The position numbers and the translations under genes are program-made. Positions 38,501 to 50,300 of a stretch of 64,000 nucleotides of DNA are shown piece after piece; position 1 is the first letter of the stretch, and the number at the start of each line of letters is the position of its first letter. Origin of the DNA: Trichomonas vaginalis G3 (lineage: Eukaryota; Parabasalia; Trichomonadida; Trichomonadidae). The notes beneath the pieces were generated by a model, which had not been told where the DNA came from, did not search any database, and worked only from the letters and a program-made list of their open reading frames with translations. The stretch lies in the NCBI RefSeq assembly GCF_026262505.1, contig NC_067208.1, forward strand, positions 9,991,962 through 10,055,961, in the 5' to 3' direction.

Positions 38501-40663
38501 TTGATAATTGACTGTTATAAAGCGGTTATGTCAGTTTTGCCACCAAGTGAAGAAGCAATTAACGATATGCTTCAAAACGACTTGATCACGAGCTCAAGTT
38601 TGTTACCACAAATTTATAGATGGGCATTTGAAGCGAAAGCAGATTTATTCTTAGAACAAAGTGAAACGAAACCACATTTCTTTGCTGCTTTCGGAGGAAT
38701 GTTCACTCATTTTGGCCAACCTGATGAATACTTTAACCAATGGAAGTTCTCTGTTGCAGGTCCTCCAAGTGGTCATTTCTCAGAATTTATTTATTCACAT
38801 GCAGGAGATTTGATTGCTTTATCATTATTCTATTTGATGTACGATTGCGACCAATCATTTAAACCACAAGCTTTGGATGTTTTAGTCGCAGTTTGCTTGA
38901 CTTGTCTGCTTCCAATGGATGTCACCAAGACAGCACAAATCTTCAAGCAGATGACAATCCTGAAGAGATATCTAACAAGACCATTAAGTGTTGTTTTGGA
39001 AATTGAATTACTTAAATGTTCCCAAATGTTGTCAGAAATGATGTCATTTTGCGGAGAACAGTTTATCTGCAAATCATTGAAGATGTCTAAATATAATACT
39101 CGTCTTGTTATAATGATCATTCCATGGCTCAATGATGTTCAAATTTCTCCAGATTCTGATTCTGTTACAAGCCAGACATATGATTTGTTCAAGACATTGA
39201 GACCAATAGACTTCTTTAAATTGTTATGCGAAGTTCCACAAAGTTCTGCAGTTAACAAAGCGATCTCTATGATTACAAGTCAGTCATCTTTCGCATTCGA
39301 CTTGTTCTTCAGCTATTTGTACAACATGATTGATACAAATGTTGAAACTGTTCATCAAGTTTTCGCTTTCTTGATTGTCAAAGCTCCTGTCGCAACAATT
39401 GTTGCTGCATCGAGGTTTTCTACTCCTGCTTTCTTCTGTATTTTGAATGATTCGCATAGATTCAAGCGTGTCATTTCATTTTCAGTTGATGCATTGAACA
39501 GAGCACCTCCAAGCGCCGTCAAAGTTGCAAATGCATGCATCAATGATGTGATTGCAGCTGCAGATGTTGCAGGTGTTCCATCGAAATTGTTGAAAGACAA
39601 ATTCGCTGCAAATTATGATCAAGAAATGATGACAAAGCTGATCATGGATTGGGCAAGAGTTCCTGATTCAACGATCTCAAGTATGGCTTTGTCATTGTTA
39701 GGAAAACACATTGATACAATGTGTCCTGATGATGTTTCTGGTGATTATAAATATGCAGCTTACGAAATTGGAACAGGTGAGAATTTGGATGATGAATATT
39801 TGTTACCAAGAATGAAGACAATTTCAGCTTCTTTGTCATTGATATCAATAGGAATTCCAAACAAAGAACAGTTCTGGGATGCAGTTTCTTTCCTTTCTTA
39901 CAGAGATGATAGAAGCGTGTTCATTATTGCTTCTGCATTAGCTGTTGTTTCTAAGACGTTTTCAAAGACATTTAGAGATGTTGGAGATCCTCCAGAAAAC
40001 TTCCCTGGATTCCTTCCTTTGATGATTGATTCGATCATCACGAAAGAGACAAGGAAATTATGGTTTGATGTTATAAGAAAGGTCGATTTGAGAATACCAG
40101 AATTGATTGCTCCAAATGATTGTCCGCTTTTGAAGTTGTTTGAAATTGATAATTTCCCAATTCATCCTTCAAGTATAACAGAAAGGTCGAATGCGAAAGA
40201 TGTTTATAACTCTTTTGATCAAGAAACGAAACAAAGAATTATGAACTTCTTGGCACAATACGTTCAAACAACTCTCGAAAATATCGATGAAAGAGAACCA
40301 ATTATCGATTTGATCGCAATGCTCATCGAATGCGACCAATCATTAGATTTCACTAATTTCGTAACTCTTGCAATATTAATGAAGGGTGAATACCTCAAGG
40401 GAATTAGATCTACTCACCCTTATTTGTTGAGAGTTTTCGCAAGAGTTCAATTAGTTCTGAAACAACCAAACTATACATTCAAACCATTCCCAATTATTTT
40501 CGATAAACAACCAGGAGTTAGAAGGTTTATTGATTCAGATAAGGACTTACAAGAGAAGTGGAACCTTGTAACTGACAAAAAATCATTTGTTCCTCCAGAA
40601 ACAAAAGTCATTTTACCGGTTATTACAGAAGAATTAATTAACGAACTCTCTTCACTCATTTAG
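35585..40663 (+). CDS. Large helical-repeat protein, possibly Furry/cell-morphogenesis-like
   Basis: 1692 residues from the ATG at 35585 in one uninterrupted frame. The whole chain is alternating amphipathic helices, as in HEAT/ARM proteins, with no membrane span or catalytic motif. Stretches such as VQIGVLGLCSSFSYIRSEA followed by IKLLHLAEPF, and the early block with GDAIMN-like helices, recall the Furry/Tao3/Mor2 scaffolds that act with NDR kinases in cell shape, but the resemblance is weak. It could be another scaffold or nuclear transport protein. Bases around it are ordinary host composition. The gene itself is certain; the function is not. Confidence 0.9.
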   Translation: MTSQSIIAKEVQALSSSLSLTAQILINNRPNIDGMGEIDKINTINSYLTHFFNTNDSIPAILYHVAEIALVDPVQSAQIFISSLPQISLSPDYKIPKEITYISWINPADIINVDVQYCLQCMNEILAATFLQLLFSAVTTRMDEERYRDGNDFQSMIQALYRLFYQHAFASRDNTYIIRVSMISASHWSRALYYITPFVTDHAHETLTAAMKMTMTNPIMTSILNLRVFTGFNPSKIGIKQLDKFSQNLTEISKVLQNNKNNFQLLDTVCQFILAYLCSTLSIYTDELDVTNFLKPIQKFINKCLSQFEIPLPVPEIQAMILYYTNDSTKKMTQFIEKSLLPLINYPLRAKNFIRALTILFAGPNYNKEISLERSQQPKRPPGKRKIPLTTIFSALDNAIQKVRYFIDAQNELSKFFVQLASYDLSAYFTVRSSVVASSLFANNNHLAFTASTTAMLVHGSAFFGNKNLMDVIEKSAQEVIKRFIRENTISLAPMNAELFLVQSLVSAIKTTDMPLNSFLQVLPKISHPMPPECITGKIIKVRWDRLGSRTIENKLFEHYVPHPLLASGYSSQQAARKFDGPIGILNIWIFTKIKKDQVQYIPPFILSSSNEIAAMAIHTLQACLHRQDQILKDLVCSITPLVFKCPTIEIAHLFRIVYAMEQVLDSAVYMKLPREEEMIVPIVQIGVLGLCSSFSYIRSEAIKLLHLAEPFIGPKPFENFWNNEELSTRKPSITAQKSYLLDFLSSELYHFNDFAVSSYNNIYQFFLASYASSFEKYDREILSFLLKCLDFFEIGPCDTIFLQNIIVFVVNVIKPENIDLVNMEQFWRTKILKYKTDNQSIGVALFSFIHPCTIPTFMIPLKGLMVPTSFRLSLLVSEHKDNKELIPYVNQMLEKIYTSFEEDDANIMALTYNLLTGKTVFSRFYNEMTINTHSPFPRKKTVLPKVNYDCEGISWYDILSKIISSNTQNWELIIDCYKAVMSVLPPSEEAINDMLQNDLITSSSLLPQIYRWAFEAKADLFLEQSETKPHFFAAFGGMFTHFGQPDEYFNQWKFSVAGPPSGHFSEFIYSHAGDLIALSLFYLMYDCDQSFKPQALDVLVAVCLTCLLPMDVTKTAQIFKQMTILKRYLTRPLSVVLEIELLKCSQMLSEMMSFCGEQFICKSLKMSKYNTRLVIMIIPWLNDVQISPDSDSVTSQTYDLFKTLRPIDFFKLLCEVPQSSAVNKAISMITSQSSFAFDLFFSYLYNMIDTNVETVHQVFAFLIVKAPVATIVAASRFSTPAFFCILNDSHRFKRVISFSVDALNRAPPSAVKVANACINDVIAAADVAGVPSKLLKDKFAANYDQEMMTKLIMDWARVPDSTISSMALSLLGKHIDTMCPDDVSGDYKYAAYEIGTGENLDDEYLLPRMKTISASLSLISIGIPNKEQFWDAVSFLSYRDDRSVFIIASALAVVSKTFSKTFRDVGDPPENFPGFLPLMIDSIITKETRKLWFDVIRKVDLRIPELIAPNDCPLLKLFEIDNFPIHPSSITERSNAKDVYNSFDQETKQRIMNFLAQYVQTTLENIDEREPIIDLIAMLIECDQSLDFTNFVTLAILMKGEYLKGIRSTHPYLLRVFARVQLVLKQPNYTFKPFPIIFDKQPGVRRFIDSDKDLQEKWNLVTDKKSFVPPETKVILPVITEELINELSSLI

Positions 40664-41321
40664 ATTATATATCTCTTTTCTTATATTTTTTTTTCTTTGT
40701 TTAATTTTGAATAAAATTTTAAAAGTAGTACGCGATAATATTATTAGGTCTTTTCAATATGTTGATGGTTTTAATGATCACACATAGATCCGAGAATGTC
40801 TTTATATCAATGAGTTAATCATGCAATTTGAATATTTTTTCCTTCAATATAATGAATTGTTATATATTTTTCTTAGCAATGATGTACAAAATCATCATTA
40901 TACCAATTATTGAAATTTTTAGCGTATGTTTCATAATCAATGTAACTAATTTGCATTTGGTTTTGTGAAGTGAAATAAATATACCATAAACATTTTCCTG
41001 ATGCATTTTTAGATGGATTTCTTAGCCAATATTATGAATAAGTTTACGTTGAAGGTAATGAATTCGTAAAAATTAAAACATATGTTACTTCAAATTTGTT
41101 TCATTAGTTATTAACTGATCAGAAAACAAGAAAAATATCTGAGAACGCCAGAATACCATTATTCAACAAATGTTCAAATTTCGATATTGTATAGCCGGAG
41201 AATTTAAGGCATTTTCCCTTACATTAAGCAAGAAATGAAACAAATGAAACAAATATCTTTTAAAAATATAAAGTTTGAGATGTAAAATTATTTGAATGCT
41301 CAATCAAATTTTAGAAATTTT
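40664..41321. other. Intergenic, with a possible worn coding remnant
   Basis: After the stop, AT-rich sequence. Between about 40960 and 41190 one frame shows short protein-like pieces (FPDAFLDGFLSQYYE, then YVEGNEFVKIKTYV, then KISENARIPLFNKCSNF) separated by stops, as in an old gene fragment of a multi-copy family. TCA at 41304 lies 15 nt before the ATG of the giant gene. Confidence 0.4.
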
Positions 41322-44300
41322 ATGGCGACAATGCACTACGTTTGCTTTTTGAACAGCGAACTAGGCGTTGAAGCTATATCAGCCGATCTATTAAAAGGCA
41401 AAAATGAAAAAGAAATCCTCGAATATTTAAATAAAAGAGATTATGTTTTATTTATGAATCAACAATTCTTCGATATGAGGGTTGAATCAGACTTCATTCT
41501 GGATATCGACGAATCTCCTGTAGTTGTTTCTGGAAAACCAGATAAAGATGAAATTCCAGAGTATTCATTGAGCATTCAACCACAAGAACGAGCTACTCAA
41601 ATAGCACTACACATACAGCCAGAGATCGAAGAATTAGAAGATCTCACTGAATTTACAGTATGGCTTGAATACACGCAATTTCTTTCGATAAAAGCAAAAT
41701 ACTTAGCGCATAAAATCATTAAAATGATTGGTCTCGGATTTGATTCAGCTACAATTCTTGCTGACGAAGAAGAAATTGATCCAGAGAGTTCTCTTTTGGA
41801 TCTTTTAGACCAAGCTCAAATCTCTCAAATCACATTTAAAGGTGTTCTTGACGAACCATCTCGCCAACTCATACAAAAGCGCGCAAATTTAATACAAGAA
41901 TTCCTTGATCAAGAAGAAAATTTCGATAACGAGATTCAAAAACTTTTCGACACATGGAAATCAGAGATTGAAACGAGACAAATGCTTTCAAAGCAAGACA
42001 TTTCTACTATTTTTGATCCTGTTGAAGAGATTCTTCATGCTTCTTCCGATTTATACAACCAAATCTTTGAAAGTGGAACATCTTATTCTTCCAAAGTATT
42101 ATTACCATTCAGAAAATTCTCGTCGAAGTTTAGTAATGTCGTAAAATACGTCGAAAAGTATCCTCAATTGTTAGATTTAGTTTGCTCTTTCCTTTCGAAG
42201 CCAAACGTTGCATATACATTATCAAAATCAGAGGAAATCAATATTGTCGAATTACTTGCTTTACCAATTACTCATAGCCAAGCATATAATAAATTTTTAA
42301 TTGATATCACACCATTAACACCAAGATTGCATCCAGATTTTAGGTATTTAAGACCATTAAGGACAGAGTTTGGCCAAATGACCGCTGAAATCGATTCAAT
42401 GATTGAAAAAGTCGCAAATCAGTCTTCATTAGTCAAAATCAACACATCTATCCAAAACAACTTCCATTTTCTCCAAGAAGGTCGTAAATTCATTCATTCC
42501 GCACCAGTTATCATCTCTGGAGACAAAAGCGGACCAGGACCAGGCAGTTTTATCATTTTTAATGATATAATTGTTTTGGTCAAAAGATTGTCAAAAACAT
42601 CCAAAGTTTTTTACGATTCCCCTGTTTTGGAATTCGTATATAAAAGGAACTCAGCTGCACAACATTCCATTTCCATTTCTTTCCCTAAGAAATCGTATTT
42701 AATGAAGAAAAAAGGTGGATATGTTTTTACTGTCGATTTTCACTCCGAAAACGAAGAAAAAACATGGTTTTCCAAACTTAGAGAAGTCCAAATCTCCAGA
42801 TCTTTACAACAGAAAGACATTACAGCGAAGAATATGATTTGGGAGCCATTTGTTACTAACAAAAACATTCCTGAAATGGCAGACAACAAAGCCATTGTTT
42901 TTGGAAATTCCGTTTACATTTTCAATGGAACAGAAACTTCTTCTGAACTTATTACTATTTCTTTGGAAGATAACAAAGTTTCTCAGACACAAATGCCAAT
43001 TAAAAAAGCTTCTTTCAAAGCTTTTTGTTTATCAATAATTGGTGACAAAATTTACGGTCCATGCACAAGAGGAATTTTCCAGTATCAACCAACAATGAAT
43101 ACGTACAAAGTTGCTGTTCTTAAAGGCAAAGGATTCGAGCCACTTAAAGGACAAACATCCGTTTCAATTAAAAACAATTTGTTCATTTTTGGTGGTGAAA
43201 ATGAACAAGGAATTCCGCAAAACACTTTTTATCGTTTTAATCCTGTTGAAAAAACAGTTGCAAGTATTACAGAACATCTTCCTGAACCAAGAACAAACCA
43301 CACAACTGTAGAACATGGTGGACACATGTATATCTTCGGAGGAAGAACAAATAAAGGTGTAACAAACCAATTATTGATGTATTCTCCAAGAAGAAACAAA
43401 TGGATGAATATTGACATCAACGGTTTGATTCCAAGAGAAAACCATGTTTCTATTGTTGCAAATGACATAATGGTGATAATAGGTGGATCAGAGAAAGCTC
43501 AAGCACAGTTTGTTGATCTCAAAAAGAAGTGTTTGATATCAGTAAATGAGTTAGGAAATGTTCCTGAAATCATTTCTCGTTTTGCAGCAATTTTGGCAAA
43601 TAATGACAAAATTGTTTGCATTGGAGGTGAATCAAATGGTGCATTGACAAACATGATTTATGAAATCAAGTTACCATTTGAATTATCACAAGAAATAGTT
43701 CATAAAAGATATGATTCATATAATGAAATTTCTGCTACAAAAGAAATTCCAAAATTAGAATTTACACCGAAATTAAAGAGATCAAAATCACCTGTGAATC
43801 ATGTAACAAAGAGAAACAAAAAGACAATGGAAGAAGTTTCTCCTTTGTTTGATAATTCTGATCCATTCAACAAAACAGAAGAATTTCCTTCAATTCAATC
43901 ACAAATTCCTGTTTCTCTTTTCGAATCTTATACATTAACTCTTCCTGAAGAAGCAGATTTAGATGACGAAGCAGCCGAAATCGCTGCCAAAGAAGCAGAA
44001 GAAAAGAGAAGATTAGAAGAAGAGGAGAGATTGAGGAAGGAAGAAGAAGAAAGAAAGAGAAAAGAAAAAGAAGAAAAGAGAAGATTGAAAGAAGAAAAAA
44101 GAAAGAGAGATGAAATGACAAATGAATTAAATGAAAGATTAAATCTTGATGCAAATAAAGTCCATGATAATGATAAAGATGATTTAGCAGATGTTGCAGA
44201 AAAAGCATTTAATGATGTCATAAAATCAAGAGAAATTCCTCAAGAAGAAAACGAAATTCCAAAGATTGCAGAGAAGGTTTATTTGGAAGGATTAACAAAT

Positions 44301-47300
44301 GCATCAGAAAAAGAAGTTTCCAAGCCATTAAGAGATTCAATTGTTGATTTAAGAATCAAAGAAGAAAAAGAGAAATTAAAGGATATTATTGATAATTCAC
44401 CAGTTGAAGAATCTCCAGATTTACTTGCCAATCTTTTCGAACAATTCGAAAATGAAAGAAAACCGATCTGTCAATTAGCAGAAGTAATTGTAAACAGAAA
44501 CATCCAAGAAAAAATGGAAAATTCTCCAGAAGATGATAAACAAAAAGTGACAGATTTAATATCCAAAGTTTTAACAGATATATCTAAAGATGATAATCTC
44601 AAATTCAAGGATTTAGATGAATCTAAATTAGATGATATTATTTCCCAACAAATGGAAGATGTCGACATTGAAGAAAATGAAGATTTATTCCATGATTTGG
44701 CAAAAGAAGCTGTTGGAGATGTTTTATCAGCAGTTCAGCTTAAAGGACTTGAACCAGCATTAAATCAATTCGCTAACAACGCAATTGATGATGTATTAAA
44801 TGATCAAGCAGTTTTAGAATCAGAAAACAAAGAAAATGCTGTAAAAGAAAGCATCATAAATAATGATGATGTTCCTGAAAAATTAGCATTTGAAATTCTT
44901 GATATGATGATTCCTGATGTTACATACCATTATAACGAAACACTTGATGCATTACCAACTATCGCTATTGGACTAGTAAGTAATTTGGCTTTGGTTGAAC
45001 AACCAAATTCATTAGAAAAATCAAAAATCGCTTTAGAAAAGGCTCGTGATTTATGTTTGGCAAATTCAAATGAAAACGAAAAAGTTTTGAAGTTAACTGA
45101 TGAAGCTTTATCTAAACTTCAAAATCCAGATGATTTGTCATCACAAGATCTGATTAATGATTTCATTGCAAATATTAATAAGGATGCTCCAACAAATGTT
45201 GTTGCATCAATATTAAATTCCGCAATTGATAATTGTTTATCTGCTGTTAATTCTAACAAAGATAAATCAGTTGAATCAATTGTAAAAGATTCAATTTCAG
45301 CTGTTGATAACAAAGAACTTGAAAATGTTATTTCAGATCTAAAATCACAATCAAGTATTCCTATTAATGCTGCAGCTGTTGCTTCTGTTTCATTAGTAGC
45401 TAAAACATCTTTACAAGCCGTTTCTCAACATCCTGATGATCCAAAACTTGTAGAACAAGCTAAAGAATCAATCAAAGCAGCTGCAGATCTTGCTTTAGTT
45501 GTAATTGCTGATGATGACGAACTTTCGAAAGATGTCATTTTAATGACAACTAAGTTTGCTGATAGGGCTTTAGATGAACATCGTAATGTTTCATCAGAAG
45601 ATGAATTGAAGACAAAGCTCAAAGATGTAATTGCTAATCAGTTGAAGTCAGATTTACTTGAAGCCGAAAAAGATAAAGCAAATTCAAAGGATTTGATTGA
45701 TTTACTTGATATTGCTGCAATGGCAAAGATTGCAAGTGAAAATGAATCAGATCCAGAGAATAAGAAAGATCTTGATAATCTCCTTAATAAATGCCGTGAA
45801 GAAGCAATTGCAAAATTAGATGAAATCAATCATCATCAAATTCCTATTGAAGAAATTGAGAAAATTGTTGATGCAATGCTTAATGAAATGGCATCTAAAC
45901 TTGAAAGTAATCCTGATATGAGGCAATCATCAATAAATTACATCAATGAACAATTACAAAAAGCTAAAGAAGCTTACGAAGAATCACCAAAAGATCAAGA
46001 TCGTGATCAATTCATTTATGATTACATTATGGATAATAAACCAAGTGTTGATGATGAAGATTATGACGTAATATCAAGAGATATCGACTTCGGAGAATTC
46101 GGAGAAGAAATAACTGATGAACAAATCAAAGATAAACTTGGTGATAAAGCGGATGGATTATCTAAAGATGAAGCAATGAAAGCTTTAGAAGATCAAATGA
46201 TTGGTGATATCGGATCGAAATTAGCCGAGAGTCTTGTTGATAGATTATTGAATGATTATCACGAGAATGAATTAATTTCACAAATGGTTCGTGAAGCAAT
46301 CAATGCAATGGTTAAGGATATTTTGGCTAAAATGAAAGATGAAGATGCAGAAAAGATTATTCAACAAGTTTCAGCAAGTGCAATGGCTCAACTTGCTCTC
46401 AAGCATAATCCAGTCAATGTTGAGCAAGGAAAGTATCATCCACATATTAATGATGTCGCAACAACAACCGCTTTACGTGCCGCTGATACACTTGCCTCAC
46501 TTCAAAAATTACAACTGAGAGAAGACAAACCAGATAAAGAATTAAATGAAGATGAAGTTAAACAAATCGAACAATCATCTAAAGAACTTGTTGATAATCT
46601 TGTTAACAAATCCGTTGAAGAGCTTGAGAAAGCCAGTACTGACAAAGAAGAAGATCCAACTAAAGCTGCCGAAGCCGCACATGGCATTCTCTCGAGACAA
46701 ATCAAGAATTTCTTAGAACAGCCGAAACCATCAAATCCAGATAATGAAAATGAATCAACTACTAGTGAGAATCACTCAAATGTCAAACCAACAGCAGATA
46801 ATGATGAACAAATCAAATCTGACAATATTGAAAAATTAATTGACTTTGTTTTGTCTAAATCAGTTGATGTTTCTAATGAAGAAACACCACTCAGTGCGGA
46901 AGAGGCAGCACTCGCAGAAAAGCTTGCTCTTCAGAAGAAGATGGTTATTCCAGATGATGTCATTGATGCCGTTCAAGAACTTGCTTCTCAAAATCTTGAA
47001 CAATTCATTCAACAATCCTCTCCAGAAGAAGAGAACAAATCTGTTGAACTGGTCCCTAACGAATTTAAAGAAGAAACTAAGTCAGATAAAACAGCATCAC
47101 AAGATGAAAAAGTTTCACAAGTTGCCAGTGATATAGCAAATCGTATCTTCAATGGCTTGACAGCAGAAATGGAAGCAATTCAAACTCAAGAACTATTATC
47201 AAAGATCGCTAAAGAAGCCCTTGATAAGATTATCAAGAACATCCTCGCCAACATGAAAGATGAAGATGCCGAAAACATCATTCAACAAGTCTCCGCAAGT

Positions 47301-50300
47301 GCAATTGCAGATTTGGCACTTAAGTATAACCCAGTTGATTCAGATGAAGAAGAACATCACAAACATATTAACGATGTTGCCGATTCATCAGCATCTCGTG
47401 CTGCATCCACATTAGCATCACTTCAGAAGTTACAACTTCAAGAAGATGATCCATCTCGTCAACTTAACGAAAGTGAAGAGAAACAGATTGAAGAATCAAG
47501 TAAAGCACTTGTCAACAATCTTGTTAGTAAATCCGTTGAAGCTCTTGAACAAGCAAGTACTGATAAAGACGAGAGTCCCGAGAAAGCAGCGGAAGCTGCC
47601 CACAGTCTTCTTTCTAAACAGATCAAGAACTTCCTTGAACAAGAAAAACCAACTCCATCATCTGCAAAGACAACAACACAACCATCGACCGAATCAACAC
47701 AACCAGAACCAGCAGTTAATATTGAAGATCTCACAGACTTTGTTCTTTCAAGATCAGTTGATGTTTCTAATGAAGAAACACCACTCAGTGCAGAAGAAGC
47801 AGCTCTTGCAGAAAAGCTTGCTCTTCAGAAGAAGATGGTTATTCCGGATGATTTCATTGATGCTGTTCAAGAACTTGCTTCTCAAAATCTTGAACAATTC
47901 ATTCAACAATCACAAGCTAAAGAAGAACAATCTAATCAGCCTTCTCAAATTGAGAATGAAGGTTCATCCTCGGAAACTTCTCAACCATCAGCTCAACAAG
48001 ATGAAAAAGTTTCACAAGTTGCTAATGATATAGCAAATAGAATATTTAATGGACTCACTGCTGAAATGGAGGCAATACAGACACAAGAATTACTATCTAA
48101 AATTGCCAAAGATACAATTGACAGAATTGTTAAGAACATCTTAGATGAAATGAAAGATGAAGATGCGGAGAAGATCATTCAACAAGTATCAGTCAGTGCA
48201 ATGGCACAACTTGCTCTCAAACATAATCCAGAAGATGAAGATGAAATTCAACATCATCCACATATCAATGAAGTTGCCGACTCATCCGCATCACGTGCAG
48301 CCGATACACTTGCATCCCTTCAGAAATTACAACTTAAGGAAGATGACCCGAACAAAGAACTCAATTCCGAAGAAATCAAACAAATCGAAGAATCATCCAA
48401 ATCTCTTGTTGATAATCTTGTTCAAAAGTCAGTTGAAGAACTTGAGAAAGCTAGTACCGACAAAGATGATGATCCATCTAAAGCATCAGAAGCTGCGCAT
48501 GGTCTTCTATCCAAACAAATCAAGAACTTCTTAGAATCCGAAAAGAATAAACAACCATCCACTAAACCACAAGTAAATTCAGACGCACAATTACCAATTG
48601 ACATTGATGAGCTCACCGACTTTGTTGTTTCGAGATCAACTAATATTGATTCCGAAGAAACACCACTTAGTTCTGAAGAAGCTGCACTTGCAGAAGCTAT
48701 TCATAAACAACAAATTCAAGCAATTCCAGATGAAGTTATTGATGCTATCCATGAACTAGCATCTGAAAACCTTGAACAATTTACATCTAAAGAATCAGCC
48801 AGTAAATCACCAACAAATGAAACACCTGAAAATAATGATCAACAAGATTCAATTGTTACAGAGCAACCAGAATCAGAAAGCAAGAAGACAACAGAAGATA
48901 AAGTTTCAGCAGTTGCAAGTGACATTGCTAACAGATTATTCAATGGGTTATCTCCAGAGATCGAAGCTCTTCAAATCCACGAAGCACTTTCCAATGTTGC
49001 CAAAGAAGCCCTTGATAAGATCATCAAGAACATTTTAGATGCAATGAAAGATGAAGATGCCGAAAACATTATTCAACAAGTCTCCGCAAGTGCAATGGCA
49101 CAACTTGCACTCAAGCACAATCCAGTTAATGTTGAACAAGAGAAATATCATCCACATATCAATGATGTTGCCACAACAACCGCCTTACGTGCTGCTGATA
49201 CACTTGCCTCACTTCAAAAGTTACAACTTAAGGAAGACAAACCAGACAAAGTTCTTAATGACGATGAACTTCAACAGATTGATGAATCCTCCAAAGCACT
49301 TGTTAACAACCTGGTGAACAAGTCTGTTGAAGAACTTGAGAAAGCCAGTACCGACAAAGAAGAAGATCCAACCAAAGCCGCAGAGGCTGCTCATGACATT
49401 CTCTCGAGACAAATCAAGAACTTCTTAGAACAACCAAAAGCATCACCTTCAACAATAAATCAACAAAACACAGACGAAACAACTAATATAGATTCTCAAA
49501 CCCAAATACCATCTGATATTTCAGATCTCACAGACTTTGTTCTTTCAAGATCAGTTGATGTTTCTAATGAAGAAACACCACTCAGTGCAGAAGAAGCAGC
49601 ACTCGCAGAAAAGCTTGCTCTTCAGAAGAAGATGGTTATTCCAGATGATTTCATTGATGCTGTTCAAGAACTTGCTTCTCAAAATCTTGAACAATTCATT
49701 CAACAATCAGAAACAGAAGAAGAAAAATCTAGTGATGAAACTCCCAATGAACTTGATAAAACAACCTCAACTACACAAGTTGATGAAAAAGTTTCCCAAG
49801 TTGCAAGTGATATTGCAAACAGAATCTTTAATGGTCTCACAGGAGAAATGGAAGCTATCCAAACCCATGAGATGTTATCTAAAATTGCCAAAGATGCTGT
49901 TGATAGAATTGTTAAGAACATCATAGACAATATGAAAGATGAGGATGCCGAAAACATTATTCAACAAGTCTCAGCCAGTGCAATGGCTCAATTAGCATTG
50001 AAACATAATCCAGTTAATGTCGAACAAGGAAAATATCAACCACATATCAATGATGTTGCAACAACAACCGCATTACGTGCTGCTGATACATTAGCATCAC
50101 TTCAGAAACTTCAACTTAAGGAAGATAAACCAGGCAAAGTTCTTAATGAAGCGGAAGAGAAACAAATTGAACAATCATCTAAAGAACTTGTTAACAATCT
50201 TGTCAATAAATCGGTTGAAGAGCTTGAGAAAGCCAGTACCGACAAAGAAGAAAGTCCAGAGAAAGCATCAGAAGCCGCTCATGGCATTCTGTCTAGACAA

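Noticed and set aside
43867-44221. Minus-strand frames rich in Ser, Phe and Leu opposite the giant gene
   Set aside because: They are complements of the Glu/Lys-rich coiled coil and repeat in step with the coding array; many similar ones occur through 62969.
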